Assembly (NCBI GenBank): GCA_947306315.1 | Contig: CAMZGF010000007.1 | Coordinates: 1 to 22,197, forward strand | Length of the DNA: 22,197 nt | Reading direction: 5' to 3' | Origin: an uncultured Candidatus Saccharibacteria bacterium | Lineage (GTDB): Bacteria; Patescibacteriota; Saccharimonadia; Saccharimonadales; Saccharimonadaceae | Shown here: in pieces, positions 5,520 through 13,339 of the stretch | Position numbering within the stretch: the first letter of the stretch is position 1 | Layout of the letters: the number at the start of each line of letters is the position of its first letter | The notes under the pieces: model-generated | Databases searched by the model: none | Told to the model about the DNA's origin: nothing | Seen by the model: only the letters and a program-made list of their open reading frames with translations | Translations under genes and position numbers: made by a program

Positions 5520-8121
5520 ATAGTAAATTGTACCACAGAACAGGGAGAAGATAAATGTGGAGCGCATTTGGGAAGCCAGAGAAGAAGAAGATAGTGATCA
5601 TGAAAGCTACCACGGTTGCAAAAGTATATGGCTCAAATTTAAACTGTTCGATTTTTAGGAAAGTGGCTACTGTTAAAGCCAACATGCCGAGGCCGATAAG
5701 GCCGGTTTCGAGGAGTGCTTCAAAATACTCATTTTGGACGATTTCTTTTTCATGGCCTTGTTCTTCAGGGAAGTGAACATACATTTCAGTGCCAGCACTA
5801 CCCAGTCCAGTTCCAAAAACGGCATTTGTTGGATTTTCGAAAGTGATTTTTGCCGCGAAGTTGATTAGTTGGATTCGACGATTTGTTGATTCTTCGACGT
5901 AACCGGAAAATTTTGGTGAAACTTGATTAATTGGTGGTTCTGGAAACTCGACATTATGGTTAGTTTTTTGAGAATTTAGATCGATTTTGCCGAGAGTAAG
6001 TTGAGAGACGGACGTAGAGACTGCATCCGTAAAGGAAACGTCGGTTGGGCCGATTACGGCGAGAGTTCCTTGCGTGAGAACTGCAGTAATAGTAGAGAAG
6101 AGCCCAATAGCTAGGATTATTAGGGATTTTTTGAAGCTTTTAAGTAGTAGAATTAACGCTGCGCAGGAGAGAAGGAGGGCAAAGATGCTACCGCGGCTTA
6201 AAGTTAAGACAATTGTTGCCCCGATAATAAGGGTGCACATAAATAACTTTACTTGACTTTTTCCATTTTTATTTTCTAATAGGGAATTGAGGGTAAGGAA
6301 GAATGGTGCAATAAGGAGTGAACCCATAAACTGTGGCTCAATAGTGAAGCCATTCGGATGAGGGAAGGAGAAGATGTCTGATGTACAGTTGTCGCATAAT
6401 AACGTAAGATTATTTTTCACGCCAAGCGCGTCAAATACGGCTTGTGCAATACAAAATAGACAGATTGCGATAGACTCAGCAATAATCGCACCTTTAAAGT
6501 CCTTGGGCAGCTTTTCGGATTTTAAATCTTCATTGATGCCAATGATTGAAATAAAGATACAAGAGAGAATTGCGAGAGTAAAGAGGCCCCTTACGGGATT
6601 TGTTGTATGGACGAAAGAGAGAACTACCGCTATTGGGAATGCTAAAAGTGGAGTTTTTAGATGCGTTTTGACGTATTTTGTGGCCGTTTTGAGACTCATA
6701 ACAGAGAAGACTGCTAGCCATAACAGAGGTAGGCTTAGCTCAAAATGCATTGAGGAATTTTCGCCGAATTTTAGATTTGGGAAGAAAGAGAAAAAGAGAA
6801 CCAGAGGTAGGCAGAGAATCATTAGTTTCTTGAAATTTTTTGCAGGTTTTTTCTTTGTTTGAGATCTTTTCGTGATGGTTTTTGAAGCGATTTTTTTGAT
6901 ATTTTTTTCAAAATTATCCGAAGAGCATTTTTTCACCGAGTCACTGATTTTTTTCGGCGAGTCGAGGGAAATATCGCCTTTGTCAAATTTTTTCAGGCAT
7001 TTTTCGAGTGATTTTTCGTCTTGTTTTTCAAAAAATACGCCGTTTTTACCATCTTTTATATAATCTAAGGCTCCACCACCTTTATAGGCAATAACTGGAC
7101 AACCGGCCGACATTGCTTCAACTGGAGCAATGCCGAATGGCTCTTCTGATGGAAAAATAAATGCTTTAGCAAAAGAGGAAATTACGGCTAGATCAGATTT
7201 TGGAAGGTGGTCGAAGAAGGAAATATTAGACGCACCTTTCGCAAGTTTTTTCAGACGCTTATTTTCTGGGCCATTTCCGATTAATACTAACGGGAGGTTG
7301 AGCTTTTTACAACATTTTACGATTAGATCGAGCCTCTTCCAGTTCACCTGACGAGAGAAATTCAGATAGAAGCCATCTTCGTATTTCGCAAAGATTTTAG
7401 CCAAAACATCCAAGTTTTCCACATTTTTTAAGTCAGTGCAAAACTTTTGTTCGTTTTTTATCGCTTGACTTATTTGCATTTTTATTGTTTTATTATGTGA
7501 TATTTTTGTTTGACTTTTCCCTTTTTTCGTGTTGTAGTTATCCACAGCCTGTGCGAAAACCCCTACATTAACAGGGGGGTTTACGACTTTTGCTTCCCTT
7601 TTATAAAACCTCTTAATTTCCTTTTTTGTAAAGTTTGAAACAGTAATATATTCGTCTGGGTTCTTTGATGCATCGAAATCTTTCTTGCGTAACTTTGGTG
7701 AAACCCTTTTAAATACCAACCTCGCAAGTGGGTTTAGAATTCCAAAACCCGGATTTTTGAGATATTCATCATATTTTCCCCAATAATACTGTGTTGCGGC
7801 ATGACAGAAACAGATATGCTTACCTGTTGTTTTTATGAATTTCGCGTCGCACCCAGTTATAGATATTACAAGATCGTATCCATTAAGGTCGAGGTTTTCA
7901 AAATATTTTTGGCGGAGTGGGGCGATGAGTCTTCTTGACCAGATTGGAAAATATTGGAGCCAGCCAGTCTTTACTTCGGCATCCTTAAACCAGTCTATCC
8001 TTCCCTTTCTGTATTGTGAAGTGTAGATAGGAGCGTCCGGAAACATCTTATGAAATTCCATCAAGACATCTTCAGCGCCGCCGATTTCGGTTAACCAATC
8101 GCAGACCAAGGCTACTTTCAT
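5485..8121 (-). CDS. Fusion of a GT4 glycosyltransferase and an O-antigen polymerase/ligase-like membrane protein
   Basis: One 878-residue reading frame with two domains. Residues 1-410 are a GT-B family 4 glycosyltransferase: the N-terminal acceptor half starts MKVALVCDWL; the donor half has VNWKRLDLI (259-267), LIGNGPE (280-286) and EEPFGIAPVEAMSAGCPV (326-343), the nucleotide-sugar site. A Lys-rich linker (411-433) leads to residues 434-870, a polytopic membrane protein of the Wzy/WaaL superfamily, with LTLSRGS (639-645), a large external loop at about 680-800 and QNEYFEALLETGLIGLG (796-812). So a cytoplasmic transferase is tied to a polymerase or ligase that works outside the membrane. 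A Lys/Thr/Asn-rich insert (about 190-230) separates the GT4 halves. The ATG overlaps the previous stop (ATGA) behind an AAAGGAGC ribosome site. The domain order is firm; the sugar specificity is unknown. Confidence 0.88.
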   Translation of the reverse strand: MKVALVCDWLTEIGGAEDVLMEFHKMFPDAPIYTSQYRKGRIDWFKDAEVKTGWLQYFPIWSRRLIAPLRQKYFENLDLNGYDLVISITGCDAKFIKTTGKHICFCHAATQYYWGKYDEYLKNPGFGILNPLARLVFKRVSPKLRKKDFDASKNPDEYITVSNFTKKEIKRFYKREAKVVNPPVNVGVFAQAVDNYNTKKGKSQTKISHNKTIKMQISQAIKNEQKFCTDLKNVENLDVLAKIFAKYEDGFYLNFSRQVNWKRLDLIVKCCKKLNLPLVLIGNGPENKRLKKLAKGASNISFFDHLPKSDLAVISSFAKAFIFPSEEPFGIAPVEAMSAGCPVIAYKGGGALDYIKDGKNGVFFEKQDEKSLEKCLKKFDKGDISLDSPKKISDSVKKCSSDNFEKNIKKIASKTITKRSQTKKKPAKNFKKLMILCLPLVLFFSFFPNLKFGENSSMHFELSLPLLWLAVFSVMSLKTATKYVKTHLKTPLLAFPIAVVLSFVHTTNPVRGLFTLAILSCIFISIIGINEDLKSEKLPKDFKGAIIAESIAICLFCIAQAVFDALGVKNNLTLLCDNCTSDIFSFPHPNGFTIEPQFMGSLLIAPFFLTLNSLLENKNGKSQVKLFMCTLIIGATIVLTLSRGSIFALLLSCAALILLLKSFKKSLIILAIGLFSTITAVLTQGTLAVIGPTDVSFTDAVSTSVSQLTLGKIDLNSQKTNHNVEFPEPPINQVSPKFSGYVEESTNRRIQLINFAAKITFENPTNAVFGTGLGSAGTEMYVHFPEEQGHEKEIVQNEYFEALLETGLIGLGMLALTVATFLKIEQFKFEPYTFATVVAFMITIFFFSGFPNALHIYLLPVLWYNLLYDKNSLSRIQK
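5527..5535 (-). promoter_or_regulatory. Extended -10 promoter for the pta-like gene (predicted leaderless)
   Basis: On the minus strand TGGTACAAT (5535-5527) lies with seven bases between it and the ATG at 5519. This would start transcription at the ATG or one base before it. There is no Shine-Dalgarno sequence. The box lies within the 3' end of the fusion gene. Confidence 0.55.
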
Positions 8122-9563
8122 TTTGCTCCTTTCCCTGTTATTACAGTTTTTATAGTTTTAAGAAGGATTTGAATATCAAAACGTACTGACCAGTTCTGGA
8201 CATAGTAAATATCTAGAGCGCGACGCTCAGAGAAACTGATATCGCGACGGCCAGACACCTGCGCAAGACCAGTTAAGCCGGATTTTACAGATAAGAGCAG
8301 ACTTCGATCGCCATAGTTTTTTAGCTCTCCTGGGACGAGAGCGCGTGGCCCAACAAGTGAAATGTCCCCTTTTAGGACGTTTATAAGTTGTGGCAATTCA
8401 TCAAGAGAAGTTCTGCGCAAGAAATCACCAAGCCTCGTGATTCTTGGGTCTTTTTTAAGATAATCACCATTCTTACGGTACTCTTCGATATATTTCTTCG
8501 CATTTTTGATGATCTTTTTTCGGCGCATCTTTTTAAAGGCTTCTTCCGGTGTCATTCCACAGTACTCTGGCTTCATCGAGCGAAACTTATAAATTCTAAC
8601 TTTTTTGTTAAAACGCGTTAGGCGGATTTGCGAATAGAATGCTGGAGCCTTCGGATTTGTGATTTTCTGTGCAAGATAAATTAAAACCATTGGGACTAGC
8701 GCGACAATAAAGAGGATGCCGCCAAGGATAAGGTCCATTGTTCGTTTTATAACTTTCGCACCACCGATAAGCGGCGTTGCTTTTACAAGAATAACTGGAG
8801 TATTCCCGACAAGTTCAAGCTCGCCCATGTGTTTTGATAAGCCAACTTCTGTCGGGGTAAAGTAATAATATATATGATAATCTACAGCCTGTTTATAAAC
8901 ATATTCTGTCGATTTTTCATCCGTTTGAAAAATAACATCCGGTTTTGCTTTTTGGAGAGCTTTTTTTAATGACGGGAAACGGAGATGTCTAAGTTCTTTT
9001 GGGACAAGGCTTGCACGAGCTACTACACCAACTAATCGATATCCTTCTTCTGGGAACCCGATAATATTGCTAATTAAGCGAGACGTGCTTTGGTTGTCTC
9101 CAATAATAAGCACTCTTTTTAGGCCGATTTTTTTCTTCAAAATATTTTTTCTCACACTTTTTATCAGACCGCGGATTACAACAAGCGAAACGAAACATGT
9201 TAGGACTGCATAGAGAGCAATCGGACGGACTGGGAAAAGGTTTGTATCAAGGAAAAAGTCGACCGTAATAAGAGACATTACACCAACCACACTTGCAAGA
9301 GCAAGGCGGAATATTTCTGGGACTCTCGAACGATCCATTACTATGCGTTTAGAATAAAGACCGAACAAGAAAAGGACAAAAATCCAAATCGGGAGAAGTG
9401 CCATAATTGCAAGAGTAAATTTTTCTGGGTTTGCAACGAAATAATATGGACGTGAGTCAATATGAATGCGAATTAGATACGCATAAAGAAAAGAGGTGAC
9501 GATTGCGATTATATCACCTATAATCAACGCCACCCTAAAAACGATTCCCGTATTGCGTTTAAT
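8118..9563 (-). CDS. Polyprenyl-phosphate sugar-1-phosphate transferase (WbaP/WcaJ type), predicted ATT start
   Basis: A membrane enzyme that moves a sugar 1-phosphate from a UDP-sugar to undecaprenyl phosphate, starting glycan assembly. Seen: four or five N-terminal helices, a CoA-binding-like Rossmann region (KRVLIIGDNQST), a further helix, then the catalytic bacterial sugar transferase domain (YSQIRLTRFNKK, IYKFRSMKPEY, DPRITRLGDFLRRTSLDELPQL, SLVGPRAL, SGLTGLAQVSGRRD). Start: a perfect AGGAGGT (9574-9568) sits five bases before ATT (9563-9561), which would begin (M)KRNTGIVFR just before the first helix. In-frame alternatives are ATG at 9606-9608 and TTG at 9636-9638, both without a ribosome site; the TTG overlaps the promoter's -10 box. 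With the ATT start the protein has 481 residues, normal for the family. First gene of the operon with the fusion gene. Sugar not determined. Confidence 0.9.
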   Translation of the reverse strand: MKRNTGIVFRVALIIGDIIAIVTSFLYAYLIRIHIDSRPYYFVANPEKFTLAIMALLPIWIFVLFLFGLYSKRIVMDRSRVPEIFRLALASVVGVMSLITVDFFLDTNLFPVRPIALYAVLTCFVSLVVIRGLIKSVRKNILKKKIGLKRVLIIGDNQSTSRLISNIIGFPEEGYRLVGVVARASLVPKELRHLRFPSLKKALQKAKPDVIFQTDEKSTEYVYKQAVDYHIYYYFTPTEVGLSKHMGELELVGNTPVILVKATPLIGGAKVIKRTMDLILGGILFIVALVPMVLIYLAQKITNPKAPAFYSQIRLTRFNKKVRIYKFRSMKPEYCGMTPEEAFKKMRRKKIIKNAKKYIEEYRKNGDYLKKDPRITRLGDFLRRTSLDELPQLINVLKGDISLVGPRALVPGELKNYGDRSLLLSVKSGLTGLAQVSGRRDISFSERRALDIYYVQNWSVRFDIQILLKTIKTVITGKGAK

Positions 9564-9567
9564 ATGT

Positions 9568-9574
9568 ACCTCCT
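9568..9574 (-). promoter_or_regulatory. Shine-Dalgarno site that decides the ATT start
   Basis: AGGAGGT on the minus strand is the only good ribosome site in this leader. Four bases (ACAT) separate it from ATT at 9563-9561. There is no ATG, GTG or TTG at a suitable distance in the frame of the transferase, so ATT is the most likely start codon. Confidence 0.6.
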
Positions 9575-9626
9575 GTCGATTCTGTAAGCCTCTGGCTTTC
9601 GCCCACATACCCAGTCGCTTATAAAT

Positions 9627-9635
9627 ATTATAGCA
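9627..9635 (-). promoter_or_regulatory. Extended -10 promoter for the sugar-1-phosphate transferase operon
   Basis: On the minus strand TGCTATAAT (9635-9627) is a full extended -10, with a predicted start near 9620. The leader of about 57 nt includes a small GGC-GAAA-GCC hairpin and ends with AGGAGGT. It faces the glf promoter only about 25 bp away, so the two -35 regions overlap. Confidence 0.65.
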
Positions 9636-9659
9636 CAAGCAATATCAGTTTTAAAGATA

Positions 9660-9668
9660 TGGTATACT
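9660..9668 (+). promoter_or_regulatory. Extended -10 promoter for glf (predicted leaderless)
   Basis: TGGTATACT (9660-9668) is an extended -10 box with six bases between it and the ATG at 9675. Transcription would begin at the A of the start codon. No Shine-Dalgarno sequence is present and the -35 region (CAATAT) is poor. Confidence 0.6.
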
Positions 9669-9674
9669 AGTATT

Positions 9675-10835
9675 ATGGATTATTCAAAATTTGATTTAAT
9701 TGTCGTGGGAGCTGGTTTTTACGGTGCGACTGTAGCAGAGCGAATGGCTTCTAAAGGCAAAAAAGTTTTAGTTATCGATAGAAGAAATCATGTCGCTGGA
9801 AATGCATATTCTTATCGTGATGAAGCGACCGGTATTGAGATTCATAAATATGGATCACATATTTTTCATACTGAAGACGATGGTGTTTGGGAATACATTA
9901 CGAAATTTACTGATTTTAATGATTATATCCATACAGTACCGACTAGACATGACGGAAAACTATATCCGATGCCAATCAACCTCGATACAATCAATCTTCT
10001 TTACGGCACAAATATGGGCCCAGAAGAAGCGGAAGCTTTTGTTGCGGAGGAAGCAAAAAAATCTGGAATCACTGATCCAAAAAACTTTGAAGAAAAAGGC
10101 ATTTCACTTGTTGGCAAAAAACTATATACGACTTTCATTAAGAACTATTCTGAAAAACAATGGTCTACGTCAGCAACAAATCTTTCAGCGGAAATTTTAT
10201 CAAGAATCCCTGTCAGATACTCGCACGATGACCGCTATTTTATGACTGCAAAATATCAAGGAATCCCAGTAGACGGCTACGGCAAGATTGTTGAGAATAT
10301 GTTGAATAACGAGAATATTACACTTCAGCTCTCGACGGCGTTCGTTTCTATTATGGATGAAATTCCGACTTCAATTCCAGTTGTCTATTGTGGCCAAGTT
10401 GATGAATTGCTCGATTACGAACTAGGCGTTTTGCCATATCGTTCCCTCCGCTTTGAAGCTGAGTGGGTTGACGAAAATTCACCAGAAGGCGCAGATTCTA
10501 AACTTGGACATGCAGTTATTAATGAAGCTGACGCAGATGTTCAATATACAAGGACCCATTTCTATAAATATTACCAAATACACGAGAAGGAAGTTCTTGC
10601 TCAACCAAAATCATATGTCGTTCGCGAATATCCAGCAGATTTTGTGCGTGGAGGTGATGCATATTACCCGATCAACAACAAAGAAAACGAAGCTCTTTAC
10701 GCTAAGTACGTAAAATTATTAAATGAACGTTACCCAAATATTACCCTTGGTGGCCGTCTTGGCGCATACAAATATTGGGATATGGATAAAGCAATTCGTT
10801 TTGCACTTGATTTTTCAGAATCCTTCGAGGTTTAA
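9675..10835 (+). CDS. glf: UDP-galactopyranose mutase
   Basis: A cytoplasmic flavoenzyme that converts UDP-galactopyranose to UDP-galactofuranose. Seen: the FAD-binding GAGFYG (12-17) with VLVIDRRNHVAGNAY (31-45), the family signature KYGSHIFHT (58-66), DYIHTVPTRHDGKLYPMPI (83-101) around the substrate site, and a C-terminal GGRLGAYKYWDMDKAI stretch. At 386 residues it is full length. The ATG follows an extended -10 box at leaderless distance. The stop abuts the ATG of the next glycosyltransferase, so the two form an operon. With galE nearby, the locus can make its own galactofuranose donor, which implies a galactofuranose-containing glycan. Confidence 0.95.
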   Translation: MDYSKFDLIVVGAGFYGATVAERMASKGKKVLVIDRRNHVAGNAYSYRDEATGIEIHKYGSHIFHTEDDGVWEYITKFTDFNDYIHTVPTRHDGKLYPMPINLDTINLLYGTNMGPEEAEAFVAEEAKKSGITDPKNFEEKGISLVGKKLYTTFIKNYSEKQWSTSATNLSAEILSRIPVRYSHDDRYFMTAKYQGIPVDGYGKIVENMLNNENITLQLSTAFVSIMDEIPTSIPVVYCGQVDELLDYELGVLPYRSLRFEAEWVDENSPEGADSKLGHAVINEADADVQYTRTHFYKYYQIHEKEVLAQPKSYVVREYPADFVRGGDAYYPINNKENEALYAKYVKLLNERYPNITLGGRLGAYKYWDMDKAIRFALDFSESFEV

Positions 10836-11789
10836 ATGAAATCTGAAGAAAAAATTTCAGTAATTGTACCGGTTTATAATATTGAAAAAGAGGTTGCGAG
10901 ATGTGTAGTTTCCCTTGGTTTTCAGGAGTACCAAAACTACGAAATAATCATCATTGATGATGGCTCAACTGATGGATCAGCTTTGATTATCGATGAACTC
11001 GCAAAGAAAAACGGCAAAATAAAAATCTTTCATACTGAAAATCATGGCCTTTCTGCAGCAAGAAATCTCGGCATAGAAAAAGCAACTGGAAAATATATTT
11101 CATTCGTTGATGGCGACGATTATGTCGACCCAAATTATTTAAGCACACTTTACGAAGCCATTGTAGAAAACGATGCAGATATCTCAGTCTGCGGGTACAC
11201 CGACATTACAAAAAAGAATATTACAGAAGAGTTTCCCGAAGAACCAGTTCTAACTGGCAAAGAAGCAGCAATCCATCTTTTAACACACCAGAACAATATC
11301 GAAATTGTTGCATGGAATAAGCTATATAATAAAAATCTCTTCAAAGGTATAGCATTCCCTATTGGCGAGAAGTTTGAAGATAATTTAACAACTTACAAGT
11401 TGCTCGCAGGCGCGAAGAAAGTTGCTTTCAAAAAAATTTCGGCCTATAATCATGTATTTCGTGATTCATCAATTATGGGAACTTCAAAAACTATGCAAAG
11501 GTTACTAATAAAAATTCGCGCGGCAGAAGAAGCGATTGAGTTTTTTGCTAACGACAAAGAATTAAAACTTGCAGCTGAATATTCCCTGCTCCTTGCATAT
11601 TTCCAGATGATCGACTATGCAGCAAGGAAAGAAATTGACCCAAAAAATTTTGATATATATAGCAAGAAAGTGCTTGAGAAAAAAGATTCATTCTTAAATA
11701 ACCCTTTTTGTGACAAAAAACGCCGCGGGTATATTGCAGCGCTTACGCCACTATCCGGTTTCTTTTACCGTACATTTAGAAAGTTCTAA
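10836..11789 (+). CDS. Family 2 glycosyltransferase (possible galactofuranosyl or galactosyl transferase)
   Basis: A GT-A fold transferase that uses a nucleotide sugar. Seen: ISVIVPVYN (7-15), the nucleotide-binding IIDDGSTDGS (39-48), HGLSAARNLGIEKATG (70-85) and the metal-binding VDGDDY (91-96). The C-terminal part (about 220-317) is helical and basic and is probably membrane-associated. It starts directly after the glf stop codon with a GAGG upstream, so it is co-translated with glf. The pairing with glf suggests a galactofuranose donor, but this is inference, since family 2 covers many sugars. Its end overlaps the convergent ABC ATPase gene by four bases without a terminator. Confidence 0.9.
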   Translation: MKSEEKISVIVPVYNIEKEVARCVVSLGFQEYQNYEIIIIDDGSTDGSALIIDELAKKNGKIKIFHTENHGLSAARNLGIEKATGKYISFVDGDDYVDPNYLSTLYEAIVENDADISVCGYTDITKKNITEEFPEEPVLTGKEAAIHLLTHQNNIEIVAWNKLYNKNLFKGIAFPIGEKFEDNLTTYKLLAGAKKVAFKKISAYNHVFRDSSIMGTSKTMQRLLIKIRAAEEAIEFFANDKELKLAAEYSLLLAYFQMIDYAARKEIDPKNFDIYSKKVLEKKDSFLNNPFCDKKRRGYIAALTPLSGFFYRTFRKF

Positions 11790-12541
11790 TTGAATTGTTT
11801 TAGATAAGCATCCGCAACTTTATTCGGCTTGCCATCTTCAATTATTTTCCCATTTTCGAGAAGGATTGCTCGGTCACAAAAACGACGAACATTTTCCATG
11901 TCATGAGTTACAATGATAACGGTCTGTTCACCTTTTAGATTTCTAAAATATTCATTGCATTTTTCTTGGAATGCGGCGTCGCCTACTGCAAGTACTTCAT
12001 CAAGAATAAGAATGTCACCACGTGCGCGAATTGCAATCGAGAAAGCTAAACGAACCTGCATCCCACTAGAATAATTTTTTAGTTTTTGGTGCATGAATGG
12101 GCTAAGCTCTGCAAATTCAACAATATCTTCATACATTTCATCCATCTCCGCATTACTAAAACCTAGCATTGCGCCGTTTAAATAAACATTTTCTTTACCA
12201 GTGAGCTCTGGATTGAAGCCGACGCCAAGTTCTATAAATGGAACAAGTGTGCCATTAATTTTTATCTTTCCTTTATCCGGAACATATATTTCTGAAAGAA
12301 TTTTTAGAAGCGTAGATTTTCCAGATCCGTTTCGACCAACTATGCCGAGAAATTCACCTTTTTTAACATTGAAGCTAATATTCTTTAAAACATCCTGTTT
12401 TACATATCCTTTAATGCCCTTAATTCTATTTAGAATGGCTTGTTTTAAACCCCAGGATTTGTCAGTCGGAAGCTTAAATGATTTCGAAAGAGCTCTCACT
12501 TCGATTGCGTATTTTGTCTTTTTCATATTTTTCTTTTTCAT
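11786..12541 (-). CDS. wzt: Polysaccharide ABC exporter ATPase (Wzt/TagH type)
   Basis: The ATPase half of an ABC-2 exporter for lipid-linked polysaccharide. Seen: the start-proximal strand IEVRALSKSFKL, Walker A GRNGSGKST (69-77), the Wzt/TagH-type loop GFNPELTGKENVYLNG (108-123), signature YSSGM (157-161), Walker B ILILDE (177-182) and the switch His (213). At 251 residues it ends right after the ATPase fold and lacks the C-terminal carbohydrate-binding domain found in O-antigen Wzt proteins; in this it resembles KpsT and short TagH forms. The ATG overlaps the permease stop by one base (TGATG) and has GAGG upstream; a second ATG five codons later is less likely. Confidence 0.93.
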   Translation of the reverse strand: MKKKNMKKTKYAIEVRALSKSFKLPTDKSWGLKQAILNRIKGIKGYVKQDVLKNISFNVKKGEFLGIVGRNGSGKSTLLKILSEIYVPDKGKIKINGTLVPFIELGVGFNPELTGKENVYLNGAMLGFSNAEMDEMYEDIVEFAELSPFMHQKLKNYSSGMQVRLAFSIAIRARGDILILDEVLAVGDAAFQEKCNEYFRNLKGEQTVIIVTHDMENVRRFCDRAILLENGKIIEDGKPNKVADAYLKQFN

Positions 12542-13335
12542 CAGATTTCCTCTGCAAAATATTTTGATTTTTTCTTAAAGACCAGCGCACCGATCGCAAA
12601 TATTAGGGCAGTAATAATGATTGGTAAAAATTTTACAAAAATATTTGGTAGGATTTCCCAGCCCGTTACAGTTTCACTAGTGATAAGACATTCACGGACA
12701 TCCTGAATAACTTGGGCGATTGGATTTATCATCAAGAGATTTGCTGCAACATCGCTATATACAACTACAAAACTAAGCGGATAGATAATTGGAATTGCAT
12801 AAAATAGCGCTTGGATTAGAACTTCCCAAATTGACTGAACATCTCGGAATTTTACATTAATACTCCCAAGAAGGAGCGCAATGCCAACACTTAACATATA
12901 GAGTTCTACGATAAGAAATGGGACAATCAGCCATGATAAACTAAACGAAACACCGGATAACAAAGCAAAAAGCAATATCACGATAAGATTTATGCCGAGA
13001 TTTATAAGCGCAGTGACGGTTGCGGAAATAACAATTATCCATTTTGGAAAGGCAATTTTTCGCATTAAGTCTGAGCGGATAATTAGTGATTGGATTCCCT
13101 GGTTTGTGCATTCTGTGAAGAAATTCCATAAAACTGTGCCGACAAGTAGGTACACAGGATAATATGGGATGTCGTCACCGAAGCGCAAGAATTTCGCAAA
13201 AACTAAGTATAAAATGCCGAACATTAAAAGCGGGCGAATTATCGCCCACATATAACCCAAAATCGAACCCTGATAACGGAGTTTGAAGTCAGTTTTAGTA
13301 AGTTCCGAAAGCAGGATTCGATTTTTTCGATTCAT
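12541..13335 (-). CDS. wzm: Polysaccharide ABC exporter permease (Wzm/TagG type)
   Basis: The membrane half of the same exporter. Seen: the cytoplasmic amphipathic N-terminus ELTKTDFKLRYQGSILGYMW (11-30), typical of ABC-2 polysaccharide permeases, then six membrane helices and the conserved FRDVQ coupling region (about 163-167). It has 264 residues, the usual size. It starts four bases after the stop of the Yip1-like gene and has no clear ribosome site, so translation is probably coupled. It would move the undecaprenyl-linked glycan made by the neighbouring transferases to the outer face. Confidence 0.93.
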   Translation of the reverse strand: MNRKNRILLSELTKTDFKLRYQGSILGYMWAIIRPLLMFGILYLVFAKFLRFGDDIPYYPVYLLVGTVLWNFFTECTNQGIQSLIIRSDLMRKIAFPKWIIVISATVTALINLGINLIVILLFALLSGVSFSLSWLIVPFLIVELYMLSVGIALLLGSINVKFRDVQSIWEVLIQALFYAIPIIYPLSFVVVYSDVAANLLMINPIAQVIQDVRECLITSETVTGWEILPNIFVKFLPIIITALIFAIGALVFKKKSKYFAEEI

Positions 13336-13339
13336 TTTA

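Noticed and set aside
5520..5567. Longer start for the pta-like gene (ATG at 5567)
   Set aside because: There is no ribosome site, the added 16 residues are not family-like and they lie wholly within the fusion gene's coding end. The ATG at 5519 fits both the family and the promoter spacing.
6830..6895. Hidden gene boundary between the GT4 and Wzy-like halves
   Set aside because: There is no stop codon, and the internal Met codon near residue 434 has no ribosome site in front. The single frame is continuous, so a fusion is the simplest reading.
9564..9638. Upstream TTG (9638) or ATG (9608) start for the sugar-1-phosphate transferase
   Set aside because: The TTG overlaps the -10 box and so would not be in the mRNA. 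The ATG has no ribosome site, and the extra residues (WAKARGLQNRQEV) look like a translated leader. The ATG cannot be fully excluded.
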